A stretch of DNA of 64,000 nucleotides, taken from an uncultured Clostridium sp. Lineage in GTDB: Bacteria; Bacillota; Clostridia; Lachnospirales; Lachnospiraceae. Below, piece after piece: positions 50,062-61,764 of this stretch. A model generated the notes under the pieces. It saw nothing but the letters and a program-made list of their open reading frames with translations. It made no database searches and was not told the origin of the DNA. Numbering within the stretch: position 1 is the first letter of the stretch; each line of letters begins with the position of its first letter. The stretch lies in assembly GCA_900549235.1 (NCBI GenBank), contig URNT01000012.1, positions 1 through 64,000 of the forward strand, read 5' to 3'. Made by a program: the position numbers and the translations under genes.

Positions 50062-51330
50062 ATGACAGCTGCAGAAGCATATATCCGACATGTAAAACAA
50101 ACTATACTGACCCATCCCGGAGCGGGCTGGGATCAGATCCTTCTGGGACTTAAGGCGAATAAGTATAAGGTCCGCCTGCTTCCGGACCGGAAGGTGGCAA
50201 AGGGCTATCAGAGGCTGGAGGCACGGATGGCAGGCCTGGTGGCAGATGGCCTGAGAAGGCCGGAAAGCTGCGTATGGGGGAATATCTTTGCTCCCTGCGA
50301 GCTTATGGCCTCGATGGGACTTACCACTCTTTCTATAGAATGTCTGGCCTGTTATTTTGCAGGCTTTCATCTGGAGGATCATTTTATTGATTGGGCCCAG
50401 AATGAGGGGGTGGCGCCTACCCTCTGCTCCTATCATAAAACATTTCTGGGGGCAGTGGGAAGCGGCGTGGCGGCTGGTCCCGGCTTTGGGGTGACCACCT
50501 CCTTATCCTGTGACGGAAATCTGAATACTTTCCGGTACCTTCAGGAGAAAACCGGGGCACCATACCGGTTCCTGGATGTGCCCTACCGGGAGGATGAGGC
50601 ATCGGTGGCCTATCTGGCGGCCCAGCTTAAAGAGCTGTCAGAGGAGCTTTCCAGGGTCTTTGGACACCCCTTTTGTGAGGAACGGCTAAGGGAGATATTG
50701 GAGATTGAAAATGAGACCAAGAAGGCACTGTGGGAATTCTGTCAGTGCATGGGAAGCCATTTCTATCCGGGGCAAATGATGAGCCAGCTTTACCTGATGA
50801 TGGGAGTCCATCTGATGATGGGAAGCCGGGAGCTTTTGGAGATTATAAAGGAAATGGGACAGGAGATCAGAAAGCAGCCGCCCCTTCAGGGGAAAAAGAT
50901 CATGTGGATCCATCTGATGCCGGCCTGGCAGAAGGCGCTGGGCGGATATTTTAACAGCAGCCCGGATTATCAGCTGATCGCCAGCGACATTATTCTGGAT
51001 CATATGGAACCGTTGGATACGGAGCACCCCTTTGAGGCCTTGGCACGAAAGCTGATTTCCAATATTTATAACGGCTCCTGTGAAAGAAAGGCGCAGAGAC
51101 TCTGTGAGCTGGCAGAGACCTTCGGGGCAGATGGGGTGATCCATTTCTGTCCCTGGGGCTGCAAGCAGGCATCCGGCGGGAGTATTCTTTTAAAGGAGCG
51201 GCTTCATGCTCTTGGCATACCGGTGCTGATCCTGGACGGAGACGGGATCGACGGGCGAAACAGTCATGACGGCCAGATGCTTACCCGTCTGGAGGCCTTC
51301 CTGGAGATGCTTCAAAGGAAGGAGAGCTGA
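50062..51330 (+). CDS. 2-hydroxyacyl-CoA dehydratase family protein (HgdB/YjiM-like)
   Basis: 422 residues of the HGD-D family, whose members hold an iron-sulfur cluster and perform ATP-driven low-potential reductions. Several conserved cysteines are visible: APCELMASMG, ECLACYFAGF, TSLSCDG and HFCPWGCKQASGG. The family includes dehydratases of amino-acid fermentation, double-cubane-cluster reductases and orphan YjiM proteins. No CoA-transferase or acyl-CoA dehydrogenase is near, so a fermentation role is not supported. AAGGAGG precedes the ATG. The activase fusion follows 2 nt downstream, so the pair forms one unit. Confidence 0.85.
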   Translation: MTAAEAYIRHVKQTILTHPGAGWDQILLGLKANKYKVRLLPDRKVAKGYQRLEARMAGLVADGLRRPESCVWGNIFAPCELMASMGLTTLSIECLACYFAGFHLEDHFIDWAQNEGVAPTLCSYHKTFLGAVGSGVAAGPGFGVTTSLSCDGNLNTFRYLQEKTGAPYRFLDVPYREDEASVAYLAAQLKELSEELSRVFGHPFCEERLREILEIENETKKALWEFCQCMGSHFYPGQMMSQLYLMMGVHLMMGSRELLEIIKEMGQEIRKQPPLQGKKIMWIHLMPAWQKALGGYFNSSPDYQLIASDIILDHMEPLDTEHPFEALARKLISNIYNGSCERKAQRLCELAETFGADGVIHFCPWGCKQASGGSILLKERLHALGIPVLILDGDGIDGRNSHDGQMLTRLEAFLEMLQRKES

Positions 51331-51332
51331 GT

Positions 51333-52988
51333 ATGATTGGATATGTGTGTAAATATGCCCCCATGGAGCTGTTTGACTTTATGGGGGTAAAAACAGAGCG
51401 GATCGAGCCGGAGGCAGAGTCTTTGTGCCAGGCAGATGAACGGCTTCACCCAAATCTTTGCAGTTTTGCCAAGGGAGTTTTAGAAGCTGTGACAGAAGGA
51501 GATTATGAGGGGGTGGTTTTTACCACCTGCTGCGACAGTGTCAGAAGACTGTACGATGTTTTAAAAGATCAGTTTCCGGAGCGGTTTATCTATATGCTGG
51601 ATACACCCAGGCGGGTGGGAACACGGGAGGCAGAGCTCTATGAGGGGCGGATCCGGGAGATGATCCGGGCATGGGAACAGTATTCCGGGAAGGAATTTTG
51701 CGAGGAGGGGTTTGGCCGCTGGCTGTCAGAAAGAACCGGGACCGATCCCTTCTATTATAAAGAGGGAGCTGTAAATATCGGTCTTTTAGGTGCCAGAGCC
51801 AGCAGGTCCTTAAGACGGGCTCTAAAGGAGAGCGGACTTCATATTTCCTTTGATCTTACCTGTACCGGCCTGTCCAGGGAACTGGATACAGGCAGGGCGC
51901 CTTCTCTTTCCTCCTATGCGGAAGCCCTTTTAAGGCAGCTTCCCTGTATGCGGATGGATACGCCGGGGGTGAGAAGGGAGCAGATCCGGCGGCTGGCAGA
52001 GCAGGCTGAGGGGATCATCTGCCATACGGTGCAGTTCTGCGACAATTATTCCTATGAATATGCTCTGGAGAAGGATAAGCTGCCAAGGCCGGTGCTTCTT
52101 TTGGAAACCGATTATACCAGACAGAGCCGGGGCCAGATCCTTACCCGGGTTCAGGCATTTTCCGAGGCCCTGGCTCCGGAGCGGGGAGAAAAGAAAAGAA
52201 AGGCGGAAGGAAATATGTATGTGATGGGAGTAGACAGCGGTTCCACCTCCACCAACGGGGTAATCCTGGACGGGAAGGGTACGTATGTGGCGGGAGCGGC
52301 GGTGCCCACCGGGGCAAAGGCGGGAGAAAGCGCAGAGCGGGTGAAGCAGCTGGTTCTGGAGAAGGCTGGTCTGAAGGAGCGGGATATTGTAAAGATCGTG
52401 GCCACGGGTTATGGGCGGGTCAGTATTCCCTATGCCCATAAGCAGGTCACAGAGATCAGCTGCCATGGCCGCGGGGCCCACTATTTCAATCCCGGGATCC
52501 GTACCATTCTGGATATTGGAGGCCAGGACAGCAAGGCCATCCGGTTAAATGAAGCGGGTGAAGTGATCCAGTTTGTAATGAATGATAAATGTGCCGCAGG
52601 TACCGGGCGTTTTCTGGAGATGATTGCAAGGACCCTGGAGGTGGATATAAAAGAGCTTGGAGCTCTTGCCCTGAAGGCTGAGACGGAGCTGCAGATCACC
52701 AGTATGTGCTCTGTTTTTGCGGAGTCGGAGGTAATCTCCCTGATTGCGGATAACCGGGAGAAGGCGGACGTTGCCTGGGGAGTCTGCCGTTCCATTGCGA
52801 ATAAATCTTATTCCCTTTTAAAACGGGTGGGGATCGAGGCAGAGGTAATGATGACCGGAGGGGTGGCAAGGAATCCGGGGGTAGTAAAGGCGGTGGAGGA
52901 GCGGATTGGTATGCCCCTGTCCATCTGTCCTGAGCCGGAGCTTGCGGGAGCGGTGGGCGCCGCTCTTTATGCTCTGGAAAGCGTATAA
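51333..52988 (+). CDS. Fusion of a dehydratase-family domain and its ATP-dependent activase
   Basis: 551 residues in two parts. Residues 1-about 285 are a second HGD-D-like domain (APMELFDFMGVKTE, TTCCDSVRRLYDVL, TVQFCDNYSYEY). Residues about 295-551 are a BadF/HgdC-type activase of the ASKHA fold: GVDSGSTSTNGVILD, DIGGQDSKAI, and the two cluster cysteines in NDKCAAGTGRFLEM and TSMCSVFAESEV, with GGVARNPGVV near the end. Activases are normally separate proteins of about 260 residues. The activase start (ATG at 52215) has an RBS-like AGGCGGAAGG just before it, so a free activase may also be made. AGGAGAG sets the first start. Confidence 0.88.
   Translation: MIGYVCKYAPMELFDFMGVKTERIEPEAESLCQADERLHPNLCSFAKGVLEAVTEGDYEGVVFTTCCDSVRRLYDVLKDQFPERFIYMLDTPRRVGTREAELYEGRIREMIRAWEQYSGKEFCEEGFGRWLSERTGTDPFYYKEGAVNIGLLGARASRSLRRALKESGLHISFDLTCTGLSRELDTGRAPSLSSYAEALLRQLPCMRMDTPGVRREQIRRLAEQAEGIICHTVQFCDNYSYEYALEKDKLPRPVLLLETDYTRQSRGQILTRVQAFSEALAPERGEKKRKAEGNMYVMGVDSGSTSTNGVILDGKGTYVAGAAVPTGAKAGESAERVKQLVLEKAGLKERDIVKIVATGYGRVSIPYAHKQVTEISCHGRGAHYFNPGIRTILDIGGQDSKAIRLNEAGEVIQFVMNDKCAAGTGRFLEMIARTLEVDIKELGALALKAETELQITSMCSVFAESEVISLIADNREKADVAWGVCRSIANKSYSLLKRVGIEAEVMMTGGVARNPGVVKAVEERIGMPLSICPEPELAGAVGAALYALESV
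52201..52217 (+). promoter_or_regulatory. Possible internal translation start for free activase
   Basis: AGGCGGAAGGAAAT followed by ATG at 52215-52217, exactly at the junction between the two domains of the fusion. Initiation here would give a 257-residue activase, matching HgdC-type length. It is a sequence-based suggestion only. Confidence 0.4.
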
Positions 52989-53042
52989 AAGTCAGGCTCT
53001 GTGTAAAGAATAAATGTGTTTGAACAGGAAGGAGGTCCGACT

Positions 53043-53807
53043 ATGGGACAGAATAAGAATAAAAAAGAAAAGCATGCAGAGGCTAATACAGTTTCCGGGG
53101 GAGAGGAGGAGAAGCTGCAGAGGGAGATTGAGGAAAAGAAGGATGACCAGATGGAAGAATACGGCCAGCTGACCCTGGAGGAAAATGAAAAACGGCGCAG
53201 GATCCACCTGCTTACCATCATCGGAGAGGTGGAGGGCCATGAAAATGCCTCCGGATCCACAAAGACCACAAAATACGACCACCTTCTTCCCAAGCTGGCT
53301 GAAATCGAGGACGACCACCGGGTGGAGGGAATGCTGATCCTTCTCAATACCTCAGGAGGAGATGTGGATGCCGGCCTTGCCATTGCCGAGATGATCGCCT
53401 CCTTAAGCATACCCACCGTATCCCTTGTTCTGGGGGGAAGCCATTCCATCGGTGTTCCCCTGGCTGTGTCCTCGGATTATTCCTTTATCGTCCCCTCCGG
53501 GACCATGATGATCCATCCAGTGCGTATGAGCGGCATGGTCATCGGTACGGCCCAGACCTATGAATATTTCGAGATGATCCAGGACCGGATCCTGTCCTTT
53601 GTAGCCGGACACGCAGATATAGCCTACGATCAGCTGAGAAACCTGATGCACAATACAAAGATGCTCACCAGAGATCTGGGTACAGTGCTGGTAGGAAGGG
53701 AGGCAGTGGAGGCTGGTCTGATCAATGAGGTAGGCGGGATCCGGGAGGCTTTAAAAAGGCTTTATTCCATGATCGATGAAAGGAGGAGGGGGAGTCTGTC
53801 AGAATAA
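53043..53807 (+). CDS. tepA: ClpP-like protease TepA
   Basis: 254 residues. A charged N-terminus (about 1-50, KNKKEKHAEA...) is followed by a ClpP/crotonase-type fold with LNTSGGDVDAGLAIAEMI, the likely nucleophile Ser135 in GGSHSIG and His158 in MMIHPVRMSG. It matches the TepA (YmfB) branch, which is membrane-associated and ATPase-independent in Bacillus. In B. subtilis tepA also lies directly before the SpoIIIE gene, and here ftsK follows, which supports the call. AAGGAGGT lies before this ATG. Confidence 0.88.
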   Translation: MGQNKNKKEKHAEANTVSGGEEEKLQREIEEKKDDQMEEYGQLTLEENEKRRRIHLLTIIGEVEGHENASGSTKTTKYDHLLPKLAEIEDDHRVEGMLILLNTSGGDVDAGLAIAEMIASLSIPTVSLVLGGSHSIGVPLAVSSDYSFIVPSGTMMIHPVRMSGMVIGTAQTYEYFEMIQDRILSFVAGHADIAYDQLRNLMHNTKMLTRDLGTVLVGREAVEAGLINEVGGIREALKRLYSMIDERRRGSLSE

Positions 53808-53821
53808 ATTCCGCCACAGCG

Positions 53822-53850
53822 TTGCATTTTGAAAAAATATTTTGTATACT
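53822..53850 (+). promoter_or_regulatory. Promoter of ftsK
   Basis: TTGCAT (53822-53827), a 17-nt spacer and TATACT (53845-53850), about 107 nt before the GTG start. Confidence 0.7.
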
Positions 53851-53867
53851 GTTTATAAACTGGGCTT

Positions 53868-53912
53868 AAAGCGTGTTTGGATCCATGGATGTGGATCACT
53901 CAAACACGCTTT
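53868..53912 (+). other. Long hairpin in the ftsK leader
   Basis: AAAGCGTGTTTG (53868-53879) pairs perfectly with CAAACACGCTTT (53901-53912), and GATCC (53880-53884) continues the stem with GGATC (53893-53897), leaving ACT bulged. It begins about 10 nt after the predicted transcription start. Only TTTCTGTGTG follows, so it is not a good terminator; a leader RNA structure or attenuator is possible. Confidence 0.6.
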
Positions 53913-53956
53913 CTGTGTGAGAGTCAGAGGCCCGCAGATGACAGGAGGCAATTTCA

Positions 53957-57043
<3,087 letters not shown>

Positions 57044-57093
57044 GGCCCTGCCTGGCATCAAAGGTATATATCACACACAAGGAGGATGGACCT

Positions 57094-58764
57094 ATGAAAT
57101 CAGATATTGAGATTGCGCAGCAGGCGGTGATGAAGCCCATCAAAGAGATCGCAGCAGCTTATGGCATCGGGGAGGAGGAACTGGAGCTTTATGGAAAATA
57201 TAAGGCAAAGCTTACCGATGAGCTGTGGGAGCAGGTAAAGGACCGGAAGGACGGAAAGCTGGTGCTTGTAACGGCTATCAATCCCACACCGGCAGGAGAG
57301 GGAAAGACCACCATTACCGTAGGTCTTGGACAGGCTCTTGGGAAAATGGGGAAAACTGCCCTGATCGCCCTGCGGGAGCCTTCTCTTGGCCCCTGCTTTG
57401 GCATCAAGGGAGGGGCGGCTGGAGGCGGCTATGCCCAGGTGGTGCCCATGGAGGATCTGAATCTTCATTTTACCGGTGATTTCCACGCTATCACCTCTGC
57501 CAATAACCTTTTGGCGGCCCTTCTTGACAACCATATCCAACAGGGCAATGCCCTTGGCATTGATCCAAGGCAGATCCTGTGGAAGCGCTGCGAGGATATG
57601 AACGACAGAGCCCTTAGAAATATCGTCATCGGACTTGGAGCAAAGGCAGACGGCATGGTAAGGGAGGATCATTTTGTGATCACAGTGGCCTCTGAGATTA
57701 TGGCCATCCTGTGCCTGGCAGATGATATGAAGGATTTAAAGGAGCGTCTGGGCCGGATCATCGTAGCTTATAATTTTGCGGGAGAGCCTGTAACTGCAGA
57801 CCAGCTCCGCGCCACCGGCGCCATGGCAGCCCTCTTAAAGGACGCCTTAAAGCCTAATATGATCCAGACCCTGGAGCACACAGGAGTGCTGGTGCACGGA
57901 GGGCCCTTCGCTAATATCGCTCACGGCTGCAACAGTGTGCGGGCTACAAAGACGGCCCTTAAACTGGCTGACATCGTTGTAACAGAGGCCGGCTTCGGCG
58001 CGGATCTGGGAGCGGAAAAGTTTATGGACATCAAATGCCGCATGGCAGGCTTAAAGCCGGACGCTGTAGTGCTGGTGGCCACGGTAAGGGCTCTTAAGTA
58101 TAACGGAGGCGTTCCCAAGGATCAGCTTTCCCAGGAGAATCTGGAGGCCCTTAAAAAGGGAATCGTCAACCTGGAAAAGCACATTGAGAATCTGAAAAAG
58201 TTCGGCGTGCCGGTGGTTGTGACCTTAAATTCCTTCATAACCGATACAGAGGCAGAATACGCTTACATAAGAGATTTCTGTCAGGAGAGAGGCTGTGAAT
58301 TTGCCCTGGCTGAGGTCTGGGCAAAGGGCGGTGAGGGCGGCCTTGCCCTGGCGCAGAAGGTAGTAGAAACTCTGGAAACAAAAACCTCTGATTTCCATGT
58401 GCTCTATCCGGATGAGATGAGCCTGCAGGATAAGATAAAGACCGTTGCTTCTGAGATCTATGGGGCAGAAGGGGTTTCCTACGCCCCGGCAGCCCAGAGA
58501 GCCTTAAAGAGGATCGAGGAGATGGGCTTTGGAAATCTGCCTGTATGTATGGCAAAGACCCAGTATTCCCTGTCAGATGACCAGACAAAACTGGGTCGTC
58601 CAAGTGGCTTTACGATTAATGTGAGAGATGCCTATGTATCGGCAGGGGCTGGCTTTGTGGTAGTTCTCACAGGCTCCATTATGACCATGCCGGGACTTCC
58701 AAAGAAGCCGGCGGCAGAGAACATCGATGTAGATGAAAATGGCTGCATTACAGGGCTGTTCTGA
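57094..58764 (+). CDS. fhs: Formate-tetrahydrofolate ligase
   Basis: 556 residues, full length. It makes 10-formyl-tetrahydrofolate from formate, ATP and tetrahydrofolate, serving purine synthesis and, in acetogens, the methyl branch of the Wood-Ljungdahl pathway. Motifs: P-loop [10 protein letters not shown] at about 65-74, [29 protein letters not shown] in parts ([22 protein letters not shown]), [27 protein letters not shown] and [15 protein letters not shown] near the end. AAGGAGGATGGACCT sets the start. Other folate-pathway genes are not adjacent. Confidence 0.97.
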   Translation: MKSDIEIAQQAVMKPIKEIAAAYGIGEEELELYGKYKAKLTDELWEQVKDRKDGKLVLVTAINPTPAGEGKTTITVGLGQALGKMGKTALIALREPSLGPCFGIKGGAAGGGYAQVVPMEDLNLHFTGDFHAITSANNLLAALLDNHIQQGNALGIDPRQILWKRCEDMNDRALRNIVIGLGAKADGMVREDHFVITVASEIMAILCLADDMKDLKERLGRIIVAYNFAGEPVTADQLRATGAMAALLKDALKPNMIQTLEHTGVLVHGGPFANIAHGCNSVRATKTALKLADIVVTEAGFGADLGAEKFMDIKCRMAGLKPDAVVLVATVRALKYNGGVPKDQLSQENLEALKKGIVNLEKHIENLKKFGVPVVVTLNSFITDTEAEYAYIRDFCQERGCEFALAEVWAKGGEGGLALAQKVVETLETKTSDFHVLYPDEMSLQDKIKTVASEIYGAEGVSYAPAAQRALKRIEEMGFGNLPVCMAKTQYSLSDDQTKLGRPSGFTINVRDAYVSAGAGFVVVLTGSIMTMPGLPKKPAAENIDVDENGCITGLF

Positions 58765-58792
58765 TTTTCAGAGACAGAAAGGACAGAAATTC

Positions 58793-60301
58793 ATGATATT
58801 AAATAACTGGCTTAAGGAGCTTAGCTATGAACTGGTCCGGGGAAACGGACAGGTACAGGTGGAGGAAGTCGTATATGACTCCAGAAAGGCCGGGCCTGGA
58901 AGCGTCTTTGTATGTATGGCGGGAACCAGGGTAGATTCCCACCGTTTTATCCCGGATGTATTAAGAGCGGGGGCCAGGGTTCTGGTTACAGAACGGGAGG
59001 TGGAGGCAGAGCTTTCTGCTTCCGGCCTTTCAGAGGAGGAGCTTAAGGAGGTAACCATCCTTAAAGTAAAGGATGGCCGTATGGCTCTGGCCCGGCTGTC
59101 TGCCGCCCGGTTCGGCTACCCGGCCCGCCGTATGGTGATGATCGGGGTTACAGGCACCAAGGGAAAGACTACCACCACCCATATGATCAAGGCAGTGCTG
59201 GAGGCAGCAGGCCATAAGGTGGGCATGATCGGTACCACAGGCACTGTGATCGGAGATCAGGTAACTCCTACGGTAAATACCACGCCGGAATCCTATCAGC
59301 TTCATCAGTCCTTTGCGCAGATGGAGAAGGCAGGCTGCAGCCATGTGATCATGGAGGTGTCTTCCCAGGGCATCAAGATGAGCCGGGTAGAGGGCATTGT
59401 CTTTGACTATGGCATTTTTACAAATATTTCCCCGGATCATATCGGTCCGGATGAGCATAAGGATTTTGAGGAATATCTTTATTATAAGTCAAGGCTCCTC
59501 AGTATGTGCCGCACCGGCCTTGTAAACCGGGATGATGGCCATTTTCAGGAGATTGTAAAGAGGTGTACCTGCCGCCTTTATACCTACGGCTTAAAGGAGC
59601 AGGCAGATTTTATGGCCTCGGAACTGCGCTATGTGTCCCAGCCTGATTTTGTAGGAACAGAATTTCAGGTATCAGGGGTATGCAGCCAGAAGGTACGCCT
59701 TGGCATACCAGGGCGGTTCAATGTGGAAAATGCCCTGGCGGCGGTCTGCCTCTGCAGCCTTTTAGGGGCTCCGGGGGACCGGATCTGCCATGGGCTGGAG
59801 CATATCCGGGTCAACGGAAGGATGGAGATCGTACATACCTCCCGCCGCTGCACCGTTCTTGTGGATTACGCCCACAATGCGGTCAGCATGGAAAGCCTGT
59901 TATCCACACTCCGGGACTACGCGCCCCGGCGTCTGGTGGTGGTATTTGGCTGCGGCGGCAACCGTTCTAAGGACCGGCGCTATTCCATGGGTGAGATCGG
60001 AGGCCGTATGGCAGATCTTTCCATTATCACGGCAGATAATTCCCGGTTTGAAAAGACAGAGGATATTATCGCAGACATCCGAGGCGCTATGGAGAAAACA
60101 GGGGGAGCCTTTATAGAAATTCCGGACCGGAGAGAGGCAATCCGATACAGCATCCTCCAGGCGGAGCCGGGAGATATGATCGCGGTGATCGGAAAGGGTC
60201 ATGAGGATTATCAGGAAATCGAGGGCGTGCGTCATCATTTCCTGGACCGGGAAGTGATCGAGGAAGTGATTGGGTCGATGGGAGAACAGGAGCATGTATG
60301 A
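58793..60301 (+). CDS. murE: UDP-N-acetylmuramyl-tripeptide synthetase MurE
   Basis: 502 residues. It adds the third amino acid to UDP-MurNAc-L-Ala-D-Glu. ATP site GTKGKTTT begins at about 121; ligase motifs PESYQLHQSFAQM, MEVSSQG and DYAHNAVSMESLL follow. The substrate-selecting motif is DNSR (415-418), where diaminopimelate-type enzymes have DNPR, so meso-diaminopimelate is likely but the Pro to Ser change is unusual. AAAGGACAG precedes the ATG; the longer frame from 58733 overlaps fhs. Its end overlaps murF by 8 nt. Confidence 0.92.
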   Translation: MILNNWLKELSYELVRGNGQVQVEEVVYDSRKAGPGSVFVCMAGTRVDSHRFIPDVLRAGARVLVTEREVEAELSASGLSEEELKEVTILKVKDGRMALARLSAARFGYPARRMVMIGVTGTKGKTTTTHMIKAVLEAAGHKVGMIGTTGTVIGDQVTPTVNTTPESYQLHQSFAQMEKAGCSHVIMEVSSQGIKMSRVEGIVFDYGIFTNISPDHIGPDEHKDFEEYLYYKSRLLSMCRTGLVNRDDGHFQEIVKRCTCRLYTYGLKEQADFMASELRYVSQPDFVGTEFQVSGVCSQKVRLGIPGRFNVENALAAVCLCSLLGAPGDRICHGLEHIRVNGRMEIVHTSRRCTVLVDYAHNAVSMESLLSTLRDYAPRRLVVVFGCGGNRSKDRRYSMGEIGGRMADLSIITADNSRFEKTEDIIADIRGAMEKTGGAFIEIPDRREAIRYSILQAEPGDMIAVIGKGHEDYQEIEGVRHHFLDREVIEEVIGSMGEQEHV

Positions 60302-61760
60302 TATAACAGTAAAAGAGCTGGCAGAGGGCACCGGCGGAAGGCTCCTTATGGGAGAAATAAAACAGCCGGTGGGGAACATCAGCCTGGATTCCAGACATAT
60401 GAAGGGGGATGACCTGTTCGTCCCCATTATCGGAGAACGGGCAGACGCCCACAATTTTATCTGCCAGGCCATCGGCAATGGAGCGGCGGCTGTCCTTACC
60501 AGCCGCCATCATTCGGCAGCGGAGGTAAAGGCAGAGATCGAGGCCCAGACAAAGGGGGATGCCTCCTTAAGGGATCGGTGCCTTCAGGCAGCCTGGATCC
60601 AGGTGGAGGATACGAAAAAGGGGCTTCAGGCCCTGGGCTCCTTTTTAAGGGAGAGGATTCGGATCCCTCTGGTGGGCATCACTGGAAGCGTGGGAAAGAC
60701 CACCACCAGGGAGATGATCGGGGCAGCTCTTGGAGCAGGCTTTCAGGTCTATAAGACGCCGGGCAACAGCAACAGCCAGGTGGGAGTGCCTATCACCCTG
60801 TCTGAGATCCCAAGGGAGGCCGGCATCGGTGTCATCGAGCTTGGTATGAGTGAGCCGGGGGAGATGACGCGGATCGCCTCTATCGCCAGGGCAGACAGCG
60901 CCGTAATGACTAATATCGGCGTAACCCATATCGAACAGCTTGGGTCACAGGAGAACATTTTAAGGGAAAAGCTCCATATCCAGGACGGGATGCCGGAGGA
61001 TGGCTGTCTCTTTTTAAATGGAGATGATCCTATGCTCCGTCAGGCGGCCGGAGAGCTTAAGCGTCCGGTCTGCCTTTACGGCCTCAGTGAGGGCTGTGAC
61101 GTAAGGGGAGTGGAGCTGGAAACAGAGGAGGGATACCCTGTCTTTACGGCTGTGGTCCGGGGAGAGCAGGTGAGAGTCCGCCTCAGGGTCATGGGAAACC
61201 ATATGGTAAGCAATGCCCTGGCGGCTCTGGCAGTGGCGGCCTATTATAAGGTGCCTCTTTCCCAGGCGTCCAGGGCTCTGGAGGCCTTTGAGGGCTACCG
61301 GGGCCGCCAGCAGGTCTTTGAGGCCGGAGGCATTACCGTCCTTGATGACAGCTACAATGCCAGTCCGGTGTCCATGAAGGCGGGCCTGGAGGTGTTAAGG
61401 ACTATGGCCGGGGAAAGGCGCAGTGTGGCAGTCCTTGGAGATATGAAGGAGCTGGGGCCGGAAAGCGGGGCTTTTCACCGGGAGATCGGCGCATTTATAG
61501 GCAGCCATCCGGTGGACCAGACGGTGCTTCTTGGAGAACTGGCCGGAGAGATCGGCCGGGGGATCAAGGAAAGCGGTATCATAGAAAAGGGCCTTACCGG
61601 GCATCCTGTATACTGCCATAGCCTGGATGAGGTAAATCAGTGGCTTAAGGAACATCTGAAGGAGGGGGACTGCGTCCTTTTTAAGGGCTCCAACAGCATG
61701 AGGCTGTCCCAGTCCGCCGCCTTCCTGAGAGAATGGAAAAAACAGACAAAGGAGATATAA
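60294..61760 (+). CDS. murF: UDP-N-acetylmuramoyl-tripeptide-D-alanyl-D-alanine ligase MurF
   Basis: 488 residues. It adds D-Ala-D-Ala to the UDP-MurNAc-tripeptide, ending cytoplasmic precursor synthesis. Motifs: LDSRHMKGDDLFVPI (N-terminal domain), ATP site GITGSVGKTTTREM near residue 128, VIELGMSEPGEM, TNIGVTHIEQLGS and DDSYNASPVSMKAGL. The start lies within the last codons of murE with AGGAGC close by; an in-frame ATG at 60270 would lengthen the overlap to 32 nt. murE and murF are thus coupled. Confidence 0.95.
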   Translation: MYDITVKELAEGTGGRLLMGEIKQPVGNISLDSRHMKGDDLFVPIIGERADAHNFICQAIGNGAAAVLTSRHHSAAEVKAEIEAQTKGDASLRDRCLQAAWIQVEDTKKGLQALGSFLRERIRIPLVGITGSVGKTTTREMIGAALGAGFQVYKTPGNSNSQVGVPITLSEIPREAGIGVIELGMSEPGEMTRIASIARADSAVMTNIGVTHIEQLGSQENILREKLHIQDGMPEDGCLFLNGDDPMLRQAAGELKRPVCLYGLSEGCDVRGVELETEEGYPVFTAVVRGEQVRVRLRVMGNHMVSNALAALAVAAYYKVPLSQASRALEAFEGYRGRQQVFEAGGITVLDDSYNASPVSMKAGLEVLRTMAGERRSVAVLGDMKELGPESGAFHREIGAFIGSHPVDQTVLLGELAGEIGRGIKESGIIEKGLTGHPVYCHSLDEVNQWLKEHLKEGDCVLFKGSNSMRLSQSAAFLREWKKQTKEI

Positions 61761-61764
61761 AACC

